Assembly: GCF_018688315.1 (NCBI RefSeq)
Contig: NZ_CP061315.1
Coordinates: forward strand, 682,001 to 746,000
From: Polynucleobacter sp. AP-Kolm-20A-A1
Lineage (GTDB): Bacteria; Pseudomonadota; Gammaproteobacteria; Burkholderiales; Burkholderiaceae
DNA: 64,000 bases
Reading direction: 5' to 3'
In this document: positions 35,325 to 44,098 of the stretch, in pieces
Position numbering within the stretch: the stretch's first letter is position 1
Layout of the letters: each line of letters begins with the position of its first letter
Position numbers and translations under genes: made by a program
The notes under the pieces: model-generated
Seen by the model: only the letters and a program-made list of their open reading frames with translations
The model's database searches: none
What the model was told of the DNA's origin: nothing

Positions 35325-37112
35325 ATGGCTAAGCAAATGATCCTTGTTCCGGATATTGGTGATTATTCAGATGTACCGGTGATTGAGGTATTAGTAAAAG
35401 TTGGCGATGTTATTGAAAAAGAGCAGCCGCTATTAGTGCTTGAATCTGATAAAGCGACTATGGAAGTGCCGGCTGATGCTGCAGGTACTGTCACCAGCAT
35501 TGCAGTCAAGTTAGGCGATAAGGTTAGCAAGGGTTCTGTGATTGCGGAGATAGAGGCGAGTGGTGCTGCAGCTGCACCTGCGGCTAAGCCTACCTCAGCA
35601 CCAGCTTCACCAATAGCCACGCCAACAATTACAGCAGCTCCTGCGCCGATAGCTGGTCAATACAGCGGCAAAGTAGATCATGAGTGCGAGGTGTTGGTAC
35701 TTGGCGCTGGCCCTGGCGGCTATAGCGCAGCATTTCGCAGTGCTGACTTGGGTATGAATACAGTTTTAGTTGAGCGTTATCCAACTTTGGGTGGCGTTTG
35801 CTTAAACGTAGGTTGCATTCCATCCAAAGCGTTGCTGCACACGACTTCGGTCATGGATGAAGTGAAGACTATGGCCAAACACGGCATTACTTTTGGTGCG
35901 CCAAAGATTGAGATTGATCAATTGCGTGGCTACAAAGAGTCCGTGATTGCAAAATTAACTGGCGGTCTCGCTGGTATGGCTAAGGCCCGTAAAGTAAAAG
36001 TTGTTCGTGGCTTAGGTAAATTCTTGGACGCGAACCACGTTGAGGTTGAGTTAACCGATGGCTCTGGCCAAGATCTCACAGGTAAAAAAGAAGTGGTGCG
36101 CTTTCAGAAGGCGATCATTGCGGCTGGTAGTCAGCCCGTGAAGCTGCCTTTCTTGCCAGAAGATCCCCGTATTGTTGATAGCACGGGCGCTTTACTACTG
36201 AAGAGCATTCCAAAGCGTATGTTGGTTATTGGCGGCGGCATTATTGGTTTAGAGATGGCAACCGTCTACAGCACGCTAGGGTCACGCATTGATATTGCCG
36301 AGATGATGGATGGTCTCATGGCGGGAGCTGATCGTGATTTAGAAAAGGTCTGGGAGAAATTCAATGCCGGACGTTTTGAAAAGATTATGCTCAAAACCCG
36401 TGCTGCAAAGGCAGAGGTAAAGCCAGATGGCATTCAAGTGGCGTTTGAGGGTGAGAATGCACCAGCTGAACCACAAACCTACGACTTGGTATTGGTTGCA
36501 GTAGGACGCACCCCGAATGGTAAGAAGATTGATGCCGGCAAAGCGGGTGTTCAAGTTGATGAGCGCGGCTTTATTCCTGTTGATAAACAAATGCGCACTA
36601 ACGTTTCTAATATCTTTGCGATTGGTGATCTGGTTGGTCAGCCTATGTTGGCCCACAAAGCGGTTCACGAGGGTCATGTAGCGGCCGAAGCTGCTGCAGG
36701 TGAAAAATCCTATTTCGATGCGAAGCAAATTCCATCTGTTGCCTATACCGATCCAGAAGTGGCTTGGGCTGGATTAACAGAGGAGCAGTGCAAAGCTCAA
36801 GGCATTGCTTACGAAAAAGGTTTATTCCCTTGGGCTGCCAGTGGACGTGCAATTGCCAATGGGCGTGATGAAGGTTTCACAAAACTCATTTTTGATGCCA
36901 CGACCCATCGCATTATTGGTGGCGGTATTGTTGGTACACACGCCGGTGATTTGATTGGCGAAGTTTGCCTGGCAATCGAGATGGGTGCAGACGCCGTAGA
37001 TATTGGCAAAACCATCCATCCTCATCCAACCCTGGGTGAGTCTGTAGGTTTGGCTGCTGAAGCTGCGCATGGTCATTGCACTGACTTGCCTCCCGTTAAA
37101 AAGAAGTCATAG
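35325..37112 (+). CDS. lpdA: Dihydrolipoyl dehydrogenase (E3) with N-terminal lipoyl domain
   Basis: Flavoprotein that reoxidises dihydrolipoamide with NAD. The N-terminal lipoyl domain (about residues 2-80, [10 protein letters not shown]) and an Ala/Pro linker precede the E3 part, an arrangement known in betaproteobacterial PDH operons. FAD-binding [13 protein letters not shown], redox disulfide [20 protein letters not shown]-binding [12 protein letters not shown], the second FAD motif [18 protein letters not shown] and the C-terminal HPHPTLGES (catalytic His) are all present. AAGGAGG precedes the ATG. A strong hairpin terminator lies 42 bp after the stop. Confidence 0.97.
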   Translation: MAKQMILVPDIGDYSDVPVIEVLVKVGDVIEKEQPLLVLESDKATMEVPADAAGTVTSIAVKLGDKVSKGSVIAEIEASGAAAAPAAKPTSAPASPIATPTITAAPAPIAGQYSGKVDHECEVLVLGAGPGGYSAAFRSADLGMNTVLVERYPTLGGVCLNVGCIPSKALLHTTSVMDEVKTMAKHGITFGAPKIEIDQLRGYKESVIAKLTGGLAGMAKARKVKVVRGLGKFLDANHVEVELTDGSGQDLTGKKEVVRFQKAIIAAGSQPVKLPFLPEDPRIVDSTGALLLKSIPKRMLVIGGGIIGLEMATVYSTLGSRIDIAEMMDGLMAGADRDLEKVWEKFNAGRFEKIMLKTRAAKAEVKPDGIQVAFEGENAPAEPQTYDLVLVAVGRTPNGKKIDAGKAGVQVDERGFIPVDKQMRTNVSNIFAIGDLVGQPMLAHKAVHEGHVAAEAAAGEKSYFDAKQIPSVAYTDPEVAWAGLTEEQCKAQGIAYEKGLFPWAASGRAIANGRDEGFTKLIFDATTHRIIGGGIVGTHAGDLIGEVCLAIEMGADAVDIGKTIHPHPTLGESVGLAAEAAHGHCTDLPPVKKKS

Positions 37113-37153
37113 GTCAGTTCACGAGAGTTGCCTAGAGCCTCAAGCATCAAAGA

Positions 37154-37179
37154 AAAAGCCCCGAGAGATCGGGGCTTTT
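37154..37179. terminator. Bidirectional intrinsic terminator after lpdA
   Basis: AAAAGCCCCGA-GAGA-TCGGGGCTTTT, an 11-bp perfect stem with A and T flanks, works in both directions. It separates lpdA from the convergent gene at 37207. It is identical in stem and almost in loop to the terminator at 44035-44060. Confidence 0.93.
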
Positions 37180-37206
37180 GATTTAGGGCAGCCTTAAATG
37201 GAGTCT

Positions 37207-37581
37207 TTAAGAAATCAGTTCCGCACTGAGTTCGCGAATACGTTCATCCACATAATATCCACCGCATTCTGTGTAACGCAGATACTTGCTTCCACAGTGT
37301 TTGCATTCATAAACATCGGACTTGTTATATGGATGGTAGGGGATGGAAATGGGGGCATCCTTTGACCACATATCGGTTCCATTAGGATGATCCTCATCCC
37401 AACATTCTGGAGCGTCCTCCACCCTGAGGGTCCCTAGGCATTCCAATGACTTTGTTGTAAAGCCTCCCGGGATGCTTTCCCAGCCACTGCAGTTGAGGGA
37501 TTGGCAGTCGGGGCACTTCTCTTTGGAGCTAGCGGACTTAGCTAGCGATAGTAATTCCTCTTTGTTGAGGCTTTTGGGCAT
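37207..37581 (-). CDS. Hypothetical protein with cysteine pairs (possible zinc ribbon), 124 aa
   Basis: I do not recognise a named family. The N-terminal part has CPDCQSLNC (about residues 19-27) and the C-terminal part has ECKHCGSKYLRYTECGGYYVDE (split here by eye at residues 92-113). The two CxxC knuckles could bind one zinc ion. The middle is rich in acidic residues, Trp and Pro. There is no signal peptide. It lies alone on the minus strand at the left edge of the lig/Bug block, between the lpdA terminator and the divergent binding-protein gene, and could be part of that block. Confidence 0.65.
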   Translation of the reverse strand: MPKSLNKEELLSLAKSASSKEKCPDCQSLNCSGWESIPGGFTTKSLECLGTLRVEDAPECWDEDHPNGTDMWSKDAPISIPYHPYNKSDVYECKHCGSKYLRYTECGGYYVDERIRELSAELIS

Positions 37582-37644
37582 TTTGAGATTTTTATATAAA
37601 AGGGCGCTGAGTAAGGTATATTTTTACCAAAGAATAGATCTTAG

Positions 37645-37665
37645 CCTATGCCTTATTCGGATAGG
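37645..37665. promoter_or_regulatory. Inverted repeat just before the lig/Bug operon
   Basis: CCTAT-N11-ATAGG contains the T-N11-A arrangement typical of LysR-type regulator boxes. It ends 18 bp before the first ATG of the operon, so a bound protein would sit downstream of or over the promoter. No LysR gene is in the window. The short arms make chance occurrence possible. Confidence 0.25.
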
Positions 37666-37683
37666 TAATGAAAGAGAGAAAAA

Positions 37684-38652
37684 ATGAAGAGACAGCTATT
37701 TCTAGGAATGGGACTTTGCTTATTGCTTTCCATGCACAATGCAAATTCTCAGGGTGCTTATCCTTGCCCAACAGTTAAATTCGTTTCACCTTATCCTCCA
37801 GGCGGAACAACGGATATTTTGGCGCGGATGCTCTCGCCGGGATTAGCCAAACAGCTCGGTACAAACGTGATTGTTGAAAACAAAGGTGGGGCTAGCAGCA
37901 ATATTGGAACAGAGTATGTGGCTAACTCTGCTTCGGATGGTTGTACTCTCTTGCTCGGAAACAATACTGGCGTAGTGATCAATCAAAATTTATACAAATT
38001 AAAGATCAACCCATCAAAAGACTTAGCAGCGGTTGCGGAAGTTGCCTCTGTTCCGCTGGTGCTGTATGTCAATTCTTCTGTGCCGGCAAACACTGTGGGA
38101 GAGCTAGTTGAGTTAATTAAAAATAATCCTGGCAAATATAGCTATGCCTCAGGCGGCAGCGGCAGCCCTCAGCACTTGATGGGAGAGATGCTCAAGATGG
38201 AGAAGCAGCTAGATCTCACGCATATTCCATATAGGGGGCAGGGTCCAGCCATGGCTGATGTGCTTGCTGGTCAGGTTCCCATTGCCTTTGAGACAACAAC
38301 TGCAATAGCGGCACAGATGTCTTCTGGTCGCATCCGTGTATTAGCAACTACTGGCGCCGTAAGACCAAAAAACTTTCCTAATATCCCCGCCATGAAAGAG
38401 CTTGGCTACAGCAGCTTTGTTATTGAAAACTGGTACGGTGTTTTTGTTGCAGCTAAAACACCATCTGTTTTGATTGCTAGATTAAATAAAGCAATTAATA
38501 CAGTTCTGAAGGAGCCAGAGGTTGCTGCAAGTCTAAATAAGATGGGCTCGAGTGATGTGGTCGGCACTTCAGAGCAATTTACCCAATTTATAAATAAAGA
38601 AATCCCTTATTGGGAATCTTTGGTTAAGCGCACCGGCGCTACAGTTGATTAA
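37684..38652 (+). CDS. Tripartite tricarboxylate transporter (Bug/TctC) binding protein 1
   Basis: Periplasmic solute-binding protein with a signal peptide (about residues 1-23). Family signatures are SPYPPGGTTDILARML, VIVENKGGASSNIGTE and HIPYRGQGPAMADVLAGQVP. Bug proteins bind carboxylates such as citrate, protocatechuate or amino acids and normally deliver them to TctA/TctB permeases, which are absent here. It is clearly the closest relative of the fourth binding protein at 43039; both share a CPT/CSV Cys after the signal peptide and a second Cys in DGCTLLLGN. First gene of the block. Confidence 0.9.
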   Translation: MKRQLFLGMGLCLLLSMHNANSQGAYPCPTVKFVSPYPPGGTTDILARMLSPGLAKQLGTNVIVENKGGASSNIGTEYVANSASDGCTLLLGNNTGVVINQNLYKLKINPSKDLAAVAEVASVPLVLYVNSSVPANTVGELVELIKNNPGKYSYASGGSGSPQHLMGEMLKMEKQLDLTHIPYRGQGPAMADVLAGQVPIAFETTTAIAAQMSSGRIRVLATTGAVRPKNFPNIPAMKELGYSSFVIENWYGVFVAAKTPSVLIARLNKAINTVLKEPEVAASLNKMGSSDVVGTSEQFTQFINKEIPYWESLVKRTGATVD

Positions 38653-38673
38653 ATAATTTAAGAGGAATGCAAG

Positions 38674-39339
38674 ATGAATAATGGCTATGAAATCCAACCC
38701 AGAAAAGACGCCTTCAAAGAGGGTATCGCCGCCTTAACTGGTTTAGCAACCTCCGTTGTCAGTGACGTATTGGGTAGAACCATTGGTGCAGTTGATATTT
38801 TGCCGGTTAATAAGTCACCAGTTTCTGTTTGTGGAAACGCAGTTACTGTTAACGCCCGCTCTGGCGATAACTTAATGATCCATAAAGCATTGCAATTTCT
38901 GCAGCCGGGCGATGTTCTGGTGGTGGACGGTGGCGGTGATATTTCGCGTGCTTTGTTTGGTGAAATCATGATGACTGTTGCTAAATCAAGAGGGGCAATT
39001 GGTGCAGTATTTGATGCCGCCATTCGAGATGTTGAAGCGTTTGAGAAACATCAATTCCCTTGCTGGGCTCGTGGGATCAATATGCGTGGCCCATTTAAAG
39101 ATGGTCCAGGCAGCATTAATGTGCCCATTTCTATTGGCGGGATGATTGTCAATCCTGGTGATGTCATTCTTGGCGACTGCGATGGAATTATTGCCTTGCC
39201 TCCTGAGTTGGTGATGGAGGGTGCGCGATTGGGCAAAGAAAAAGAACTGGTAGAGCGCAAAACAATCCAATCGATATTGGATGGTAAGTATGACGATGCT
39301 TGGATTGACGCGACATTAAAGCAAAAAGGCGTTTTATGA
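38674..39339 (+). CDS. RraA-like aldolase (4-hydroxy-4-methyl-2-oxoglutarate / CHA aldolase type), copy 1
   Basis: RraA-fold protein of 221 residues. It carries LATSVVSDVLG near the N-terminus, GEIMMTVAKSRGAIGAVFDA in the middle and the catalytic IRDVEAFEKHQFPCWARG, whose Arg-Asp pair binds metal-bound pyruvate in HMG/CHA aldolases. The family splits 4-carboxy-4-hydroxy-2-oxoadipate into pyruvate and oxaloacetate, or related 4-hydroxy-2-oxo acids. AGAGGAA precedes the ATG. It is clearly different from the second RraA-like protein at 42331, so the two may have different substrates. Its stop overlaps the next gene by 4 bp. Confidence 0.82.
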   Translation: MNNGYEIQPRKDAFKEGIAALTGLATSVVSDVLGRTIGAVDILPVNKSPVSVCGNAVTVNARSGDNLMIHKALQFLQPGDVLVVDGGGDISRALFGEIMMTVAKSRGAIGAVFDAAIRDVEAFEKHQFPCWARGINMRGPFKDGPGSINVPISIGGMIVNPGDVILGDCDGIIALPPELVMEGARLGKEKELVERKTIQSILDGKYDDAWIDATLKQKGVL

Positions 39340-40286
39340 AATTTAAAACAACGTTGTCAATCTTGCTGAGTGCAATTGCGCTGAACTCATTTGCTGCCTA
39401 TCCCGATAAATCCATTAAATTCTTAGTGCCTTGGCCGCCTGGTGGGGCAACGGATCAGGTGGCGCGTATTTTGGCAATGCCGCTCACCAAAGAATTGGGT
39501 GTTTCTGTGTTTGTGGAAAATAAGGGCGGTGCTGGCGGCAATATTGGAACCCAGGCCTTCCTACAAGATAAGCCGGACGGTTATTCCATCTTAATGGCGA
39601 CCAGCTCCACTAACGCAGCAGGACCACATTTATTTTCAAACCAAGGATTTGATGCGGCGAAAGACTTCACGCCAGTGGTGTTGGTTTGTACGATTCCAAA
39701 CATCATGGTTGTCCCGGCCGCTTCACCGTGGAACAGCTTAAAAGATTTAATGACTGATGCAAAGCAAAACCCAGGTAAGTTCACTTATGGATCTGCCGGT
39801 ATTGGCGCCTCACAGCATTTGGCTGGCGCGCAATTTAAAACAGTAACTGGTTTAGATATTCGCCATGTACCTTACAAGGGTAGTGGGCCAGCAGCCGTAG
39901 ATCTCATGGCAGGTCATATTGACATGATGTTAGATACGGGCTCTATGGCCAATATTAAAGGTGGCAAGCTAAAGGCTTTGGGTGTTGCATCAGAAAAGCG
40001 TATTCCTGAGTTACCTAATGTGCCAACTATGAAAGAAGCCGGCGTAGCAATGGTGGCCAATGCTTGGTATGGCGTGATGCTGCCAGCTGGCGCTCCAAAG
40101 GATGTTACTGAGAAACTAAATGCAGCGGTTAATAAGGTGCTCAAAGACCCAGAGGTGAGAAAACACCTCCAATCTATTGGCGCTCAAGTAGACGGTGGTT
40201 CCGTAGCTGAATTTACAAAGTTCTCTCAGTCTGAAATTAAGCGCTATGAGGGTATTGTCAAAATGTCAGGGGCTCCCAAAGAGTAA
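39336..40286 (+). CDS. Tripartite tricarboxylate transporter (Bug/TctC) binding protein 2
   Basis: Periplasmic binding protein with a signal peptide (MKFKTTLSILLSAIALNSFAA). Signatures are LVPWPPGGATDQVARIL, ENKGGAGGNIGTQ and HVPYKGSGPAAVDLMAGH. The ATG overlaps the stop of the RraA-like gene, so the two are translationally coupled; this links the transported compound to the aldolase. It belongs to a different subgroup from binding proteins 1 and 4. No permease subunits are encoded nearby. Confidence 0.9.
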   Translation: MKFKTTLSILLSAIALNSFAAYPDKSIKFLVPWPPGGATDQVARILAMPLTKELGVSVFVENKGGAGGNIGTQAFLQDKPDGYSILMATSSTNAAGPHLFSNQGFDAAKDFTPVVLVCTIPNIMVVPAASPWNSLKDLMTDAKQNPGKFTYGSAGIGASQHLAGAQFKTVTGLDIRHVPYKGSGPAAVDLMAGHIDMMLDTGSMANIKGGKLKALGVASEKRIPELPNVPTMKEAGVAMVANAWYGVMLPAGAPKDVTEKLNAAVNKVLKDPEVRKHLQSIGAQVDGGSVAEFTKFSQSEIKRYEGIVKMSGAPKE

Positions 40287-40291
40287 ATGCA

Positions 40292-41257
40292 ATGAAAAAA
40301 ATCATCTTCAGCCTCTTGCTTGTAACAAGCGCTTTATTTGGGGCTAATCTCTTCGCGCAAGAGTACCCAAACAAGCCCATCAAGGTACTGGTGGGGTATG
40401 CGCCAGGCGGTGCAGTTGATTTAGTCGCTAGAACGCTAGGAAAAAGCCTGTCCGATTCAATGGGGCAAGCAGTCGTGATTGAAAACAAACCAGGCGGCGG
40501 CACAAATATTGCAGTAAGGCAATTAATTGATAGTCCGCCGGATGGTTACACCTTGATGGTTGCGGCAAATGCATTGGCAGCCAACATGTCGTTGTACAAG
40601 CCACAGCCTTTTGATATCGATAAAGACATCACTCCAATTGCCATGATTGGGCGGGTGCCAGTGGTTATTGCAACTTCTGCCGATGGTAAGTACCAAAAAT
40701 TATCTGATTTGATTAAGGCTGCAAAATCAAATCCTGACTTCATTACCTATGGGACGCCCGGTAATGGTGCTACGCCTCATATGGCTATGAAATTTTTTGA
40801 GCAGGCCGCAGGAATTTCTTTAAAACATATTCCCTATAAAGGCGGCTCTCCAGCGATTACTGATCTCATTGGTGGTCAGCTGGACTTGGTAGCAGTCAAT
40901 ATGCTGGAAGTAGCCCCGCATGTCAAAAGCGGAAAACTGAAGATCGTTGCTGTGATGAGCGCTAAGCGCTCGCCATTATTTCCGGATATTCCTACAGTTG
41001 CTGAATCGGGCTTCCAGGGTTTTGAGGCTTCTGTTTGGTACAGCCTTATCGCTCCTGCCAAGACTCCGCCAGCGATCGTTAAAGCACTTCATGCTCAAGT
41101 AGAGAAGGCGCTGCAGTCCAAAGAAATGATGGAGAGGCTTGGTTCTGTGGGCGGGGAGGTAAGCCCGGGCACTACCGCCCAACTAACTAGCTATTTGAAT
41201 TCAGAGCGGAAACGTTACGAAAAATTGGTGCGTGAAGCTAATATTCAGCCAGACTAA
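40292..41257 (+). CDS. Tripartite tricarboxylate transporter (Bug/TctC) binding protein 3
   Basis: Periplasmic binding protein with a signal peptide (about residues 1-22, ending NLFA). Signatures are VGYAPGGAVDLVARTL, VIENKPGGGTNIAVRQ and HIPYKGGSPAITDLIGGQ. It follows binding protein 2 by 5 bp and precedes the ligJ-like gene by 57 bp. It differs from the other three in the ligand loops, which suggests a different or additional ligand. The ligand cannot be told from sequence. Confidence 0.9.
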   Translation: MKKIIFSLLLVTSALFGANLFAQEYPNKPIKVLVGYAPGGAVDLVARTLGKSLSDSMGQAVVIENKPGGGTNIAVRQLIDSPPDGYTLMVAANALAANMSLYKPQPFDIDKDITPIAMIGRVPVVIATSADGKYQKLSDLIKAAKSNPDFITYGTPGNGATPHMAMKFFEQAAGISLKHIPYKGGSPAITDLIGGQLDLVAVNMLEVAPHVKSGKLKIVAVMSAKRSPLFPDIPTVAESGFQGFEASVWYSLIAPAKTPPAIVKALHAQVEKALQSKEMMERLGSVGGEVSPGTTAQLTSYLNSERKRYEKLVREANIQPD

Positions 41258-41314
41258 TTTGCACCGAGGCCTTCGTCTAAAAAATATCCGTCATCACCCC
41301 AAAGGAAAGAGTCA

Positions 41315-42334
41315 ATGATTATTGATTGTCATGGTCACTACACAACCGCGCCAAAAGCTCTGAAGGCATGGCGCGATGCTCAGGTTGCCAATTTAAATAC
41401 TCCAGAGTTAGGGCCAAAAGTATCTGATTTAAAAATTAGTGATGATGAAATTCGTGAGTCCATCGAAGAGAATCAGCTAGCCAGAATGCGCGAGCGTGGC
41501 ATCGATGTGACGATCTTCTCCCCTCAAGCAAGTTTTATGACTCACCATATTGGCGACTTCAATACGTCGGCAACATGGGCTGCGATGTGTAATGAGCTTT
41601 GCTATCGCGTAACCCAGCTATTTCCAAAAAACTTTGTTGGTGCTGCAATGTTGCCTCAGTCTCCGGGTGTGGATACTAAAACCTGTTTACCGGAGATGCG
41701 AAAGTGTATTAATGAATACGGATTTGTCGGCATTAACCTCAATCCAGACCCATCTGGTGGACACTGGCGCGATCCTCCATTGAGCGATCCCTATTGGCAC
41801 CCAATCTACGAGGAGATGATCTCCCTTGATGTGCCAGCAATGATTCATGTGAGTACTAGCTGCAATGATTGTTTTCACACAACCGGGGCCCATTACCTGA
41901 ATGCGGATACCACGGCATTTATGCAATGCTTAACTTCTGATTTATTTGCACAATTCCCGCAATTGCGTTTCCTTATTCCGCATGGCGGTGGCGCAGTTCC
42001 ATATCACTGGGGTCGGTTTAGGGGGCTTGCTAAGGATATGGATATTCCGGATATCAATCAGAAATTATTAAACAACATTTATTTTGATACATGCGTCTAT
42101 CACCAGCCAGGCATCAATCTCTTAGCTGAGGTGATTCCAGCAAAAAACATCTTGTTTGCATCAGAAACTTTTGGTGCAGTAAAGGATGTTGATCCAGATA
42201 CCGGCTTTTATTTCGATGATACGCGTCGCTATCTGAATGCAGTAAATGGTTTAAGTGCCCCAGAAAAAGCCATGATTTTTGAGGGTAATGCACGCAAAGT
42301 ATTTTCCAGAATTAATAATCGGATTCCTAAATGA
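41315..42334 (+). CDS. ligJ: 4-oxalomesaconate hydratase (amidohydrolase type, LigJ)
   Basis: Metal-dependent hydratase of the amidohydrolase superfamily, 339 residues. It adds water to 4-oxalomesaconate to give 4-carboxy-4-hydroxy-2-oxoadipate in the protocatechuate 4,5-cleavage and gallate routes. Metal ligands are in DCHGHY (HxH at the N-terminus), MIHVSTSCN and PHGGGAVPYHWGR. The segments PQASFMTHHIGDF and AMLPQSPGVDTKTC agree closely with LigJ as I remember it. AAAGGAAAGAG supports the ATG. It overlaps the downstream RraA-like aldolase gene by 4 bp; the product of LigJ is the substrate of such an aldolase. Confidence 0.88.
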   Translation: MIIDCHGHYTTAPKALKAWRDAQVANLNTPELGPKVSDLKISDDEIRESIEENQLARMRERGIDVTIFSPQASFMTHHIGDFNTSATWAAMCNELCYRVTQLFPKNFVGAAMLPQSPGVDTKTCLPEMRKCINEYGFVGINLNPDPSGGHWRDPPLSDPYWHPIYEEMISLDVPAMIHVSTSCNDCFHTTGAHYLNADTTAFMQCLTSDLFAQFPQLRFLIPHGGGAVPYHWGRFRGLAKDMDIPDINQKLLNNIYFDTCVYHQPGINLLAEVIPAKNILFASETFGAVKDVDPDTGFYFDDTRRYLNAVNGLSAPEKAMIFEGNARKVFSRINNRIPK

Positions 42335-43017
42335 GCGAGGGCATGATGACGTCCGAAGAATTTGATCGCTTATATAGGGGGCGTTTGGAGTGCTTAGCCA
42401 CTTCTAATTTAAGTGACGCTCTAGATAAGCTGGGCATTTCTGCAGCGGTGATTGGCATTGTTCCCCAGTGGGGCAGGACTAAGGTGATTGGCAGGGCGAT
42501 CACTATCCGAATGATTGCTGCAGGGGCGGCGCAAAGCAAAGTTCATCTGGGTGTAGATGCAATATTTTCAGCATCGCCTGGTGATGTCATCGTGATTGAT
42601 AATCGCGGCGACCTCAACAACAACTGTTGGGGGGAAATTCTTTCCATGGGCGCATTGCAGAAAAAGATATCTGGTGTCGTGGTGGACGGCGCAGTGCGTG
42701 ATGTCGATACCTGTGAAGAATTTGGTTTTCCGGTACACGCAAGAGGTACCGTTCCTATTACTGCACGGGGTCGAATAGTCCAAGAAGCATGGAATATTCC
42801 GATTCGAGTTGGAAACATTCCAGTCTTGCCGGGCGATGTGATTGTTGCCGATGTAAATGGTTTGGTGGCCATTCCAGCTAATCGACTGGAAGAAGTATTA
42901 GCTGCAGCAGAAGTGATTGCTGCGAAAGAGTTGGCAATGGTTCAGGCCCTAAGAGAAGGGCAATCCATTATCGATGTGGATAAGCAATTTAACTACGAGC
43001 AGATGCTAAAAAATTAG
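42331..43017 (+). CDS. RraA-like aldolase, probable 4-carboxy-4-hydroxy-2-oxoadipate aldolase (LigK type), copy 2
   Basis: RraA-fold protein of 228 residues with ATSNLSDALDKLG, GEILSMGALQKKISGVVVDGAV and the catalytic VRDVDTCEEFGFPVHARG. It is translationally coupled to ligJ (ATGA overlap), so the likely reaction is cleavage of 4-carboxy-4-hydroxy-2-oxoadipate to pyruvate and oxaloacetate. Both products enter central metabolism directly. Homology to the RNase E inhibitor RraA exists, but the R-D motif and context favour the aldolase role. Confidence 0.85.
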   Translation: MSEGMMTSEEFDRLYRGRLECLATSNLSDALDKLGISAAVIGIVPQWGRTKVIGRAITIRMIAAGAAQSKVHLGVDAIFSASPGDVIVIDNRGDLNNNCWGEILSMGALQKKISGVVVDGAVRDVDTCEEFGFPVHARGTVPITARGRIVQEAWNIPIRVGNIPVLPGDVIVADVNGLVAIPANRLEEVLAAAEVIAAKELAMVQALREGQSIIDVDKQFNYEQMLKN

Positions 43018-43038
43018 TCTCAATAGATGAGGATCATG

Positions 43039-44022
43039 ATGAATGCACGCAATATCACCAAAATTACCCTGTTGAAATTCATTGGCTTTTTATGCATTGG
43101 ACTATTTGCCCAATTTTCTTATGCAAACTATCCATGTTCGGTAATCAAAATCATCTCTCCATATCCACCGGGCGGTGCAAGCGATGTTTTGGCCAGAATG
43201 TTGGTTCCTGGCTTATCCAAACAGCTTAATGCCAATGTCATCGTTGAGAATAAAACAGGGGCCAGCGGCAATATTGGTACTGAGTTTGTTTCCAGTGCCG
43301 CCGGAGATGGCTGCACTCTCTTACTTGGTAACAGTACGGGGATTGTGATTAACCGCAATTTATATAAACTGAGAAATGATCCCATTGTGAGTCTAAAGCC
43401 TGTTGCCGAGGTTGCTGCAGTGCCGATGGTTTTGTATGTCAACTCTTCGGTGCCCGCTAATTCAGTTGCAGAACTGATTGCACTCATTAAAAAGGAGCCT
43501 GGCAAATACAGCTTTGCCTCACCTGGTAGCGGAAGTACCCACCATCTTTTGGGTGAACTGCTTAAGCTAGAGCAAAAGCTGGATATGACGCACATTCCAT
43601 ACAGGGGGTCTGGACCTGCTATTGCTGATGTGTTGGCTGGTCAGGTGCCTATGGCATTTGAATCCACAGGTGCAATGGTGCCTCATTTAAATAGTGGAAA
43701 GGTGCGGGCACTTGCCACTACTGGAGCTGTACGCGCAAAAAATTTACCAGACGTACCCACAATGAAAGAGCTTGGCTATCCAAAATTCGTAGTTGAAAAT
43801 TGGTACGGAATTTTTGTACCAGCGAAGACACCCAATGCATTGGTAAATATTCTTAATAAAGAAATTAATAAAGTCTTGGCCTCTGCTGAGGTTTCTGAAA
43901 CGCTTTCTAAGATGGGCTCTTTAAATGGTGAGCAAACCCCTGAGCAGTTTGCGGCATTTGTTAAAAAGGAGATTCCGTATTGGGAGCTCCTGGTTAAACA
44001 GTCCGGCGCTACCGCCGAATAG
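43039..44022 (+). CDS. Tripartite tricarboxylate transporter (Bug/TctC) binding protein 4
   Basis: Periplasmic binding protein with a signal peptide ending near SYA. Start chosen at ATG 43039 because GAGG at 43029-43032 is well spaced for it; ATG 43027 and 43036 are alternatives. Signatures are SPYPPGGASDVLARML, VIVENKTGASGNIGTE and HIPYRGSGPAIADVLAGQVP. It is the near paralogue of binding protein 1, sharing YVNSSVPAN, ATTGAVR and VENWYG blocks, so one arose by duplication. Last gene of the block, with a hairpin terminator 12 bp after the stop. Confidence 0.9.
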   Translation: MNARNITKITLLKFIGFLCIGLFAQFSYANYPCSVIKIISPYPPGGASDVLARMLVPGLSKQLNANVIVENKTGASGNIGTEFVSSAAGDGCTLLLGNSTGIVINRNLYKLRNDPIVSLKPVAEVAAVPMVLYVNSSVPANSVAELIALIKKEPGKYSFASPGSGSTHHLLGELLKLEQKLDMTHIPYRGSGPAIADVLAGQVPMAFESTGAMVPHLNSGKVRALATTGAVRAKNLPDVPTMKELGYPKFVVENWYGIFVPAKTPNALVNILNKEINKVLASAEVSETLSKMGSLNGEQTPEQFAAFVKKEIPYWELLVKQSGATAE

Positions 44023-44034
44023 TTGTAGCCATAA

Positions 44035-44060
44035 AAAAGCCCCGAGACATCGGGGCTTTT
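44035..44060. terminator. Bidirectional intrinsic terminator between the lig/Bug block and the phasin gene
   Basis: AAAAGCCCCGA-GACA-TCGGGGCTTTT: 11-bp perfect stem, A tract on the left and T tract on the right. It differs from the terminator at 37154-37179 at only one loop base over about 28 bp. Confidence 0.93.
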
Positions 44061-44098
44061 GCATTGCAGGTCAAAGCCTGCGATTGATTTAATAGCAA

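Noticed and set aside
43128-43595. 155-residue minus-strand frame opposite binding protein 4
   Set aside because: Antisense of a clear TctC-type gene; the same kind of shadow appears opposite binding protein 1.
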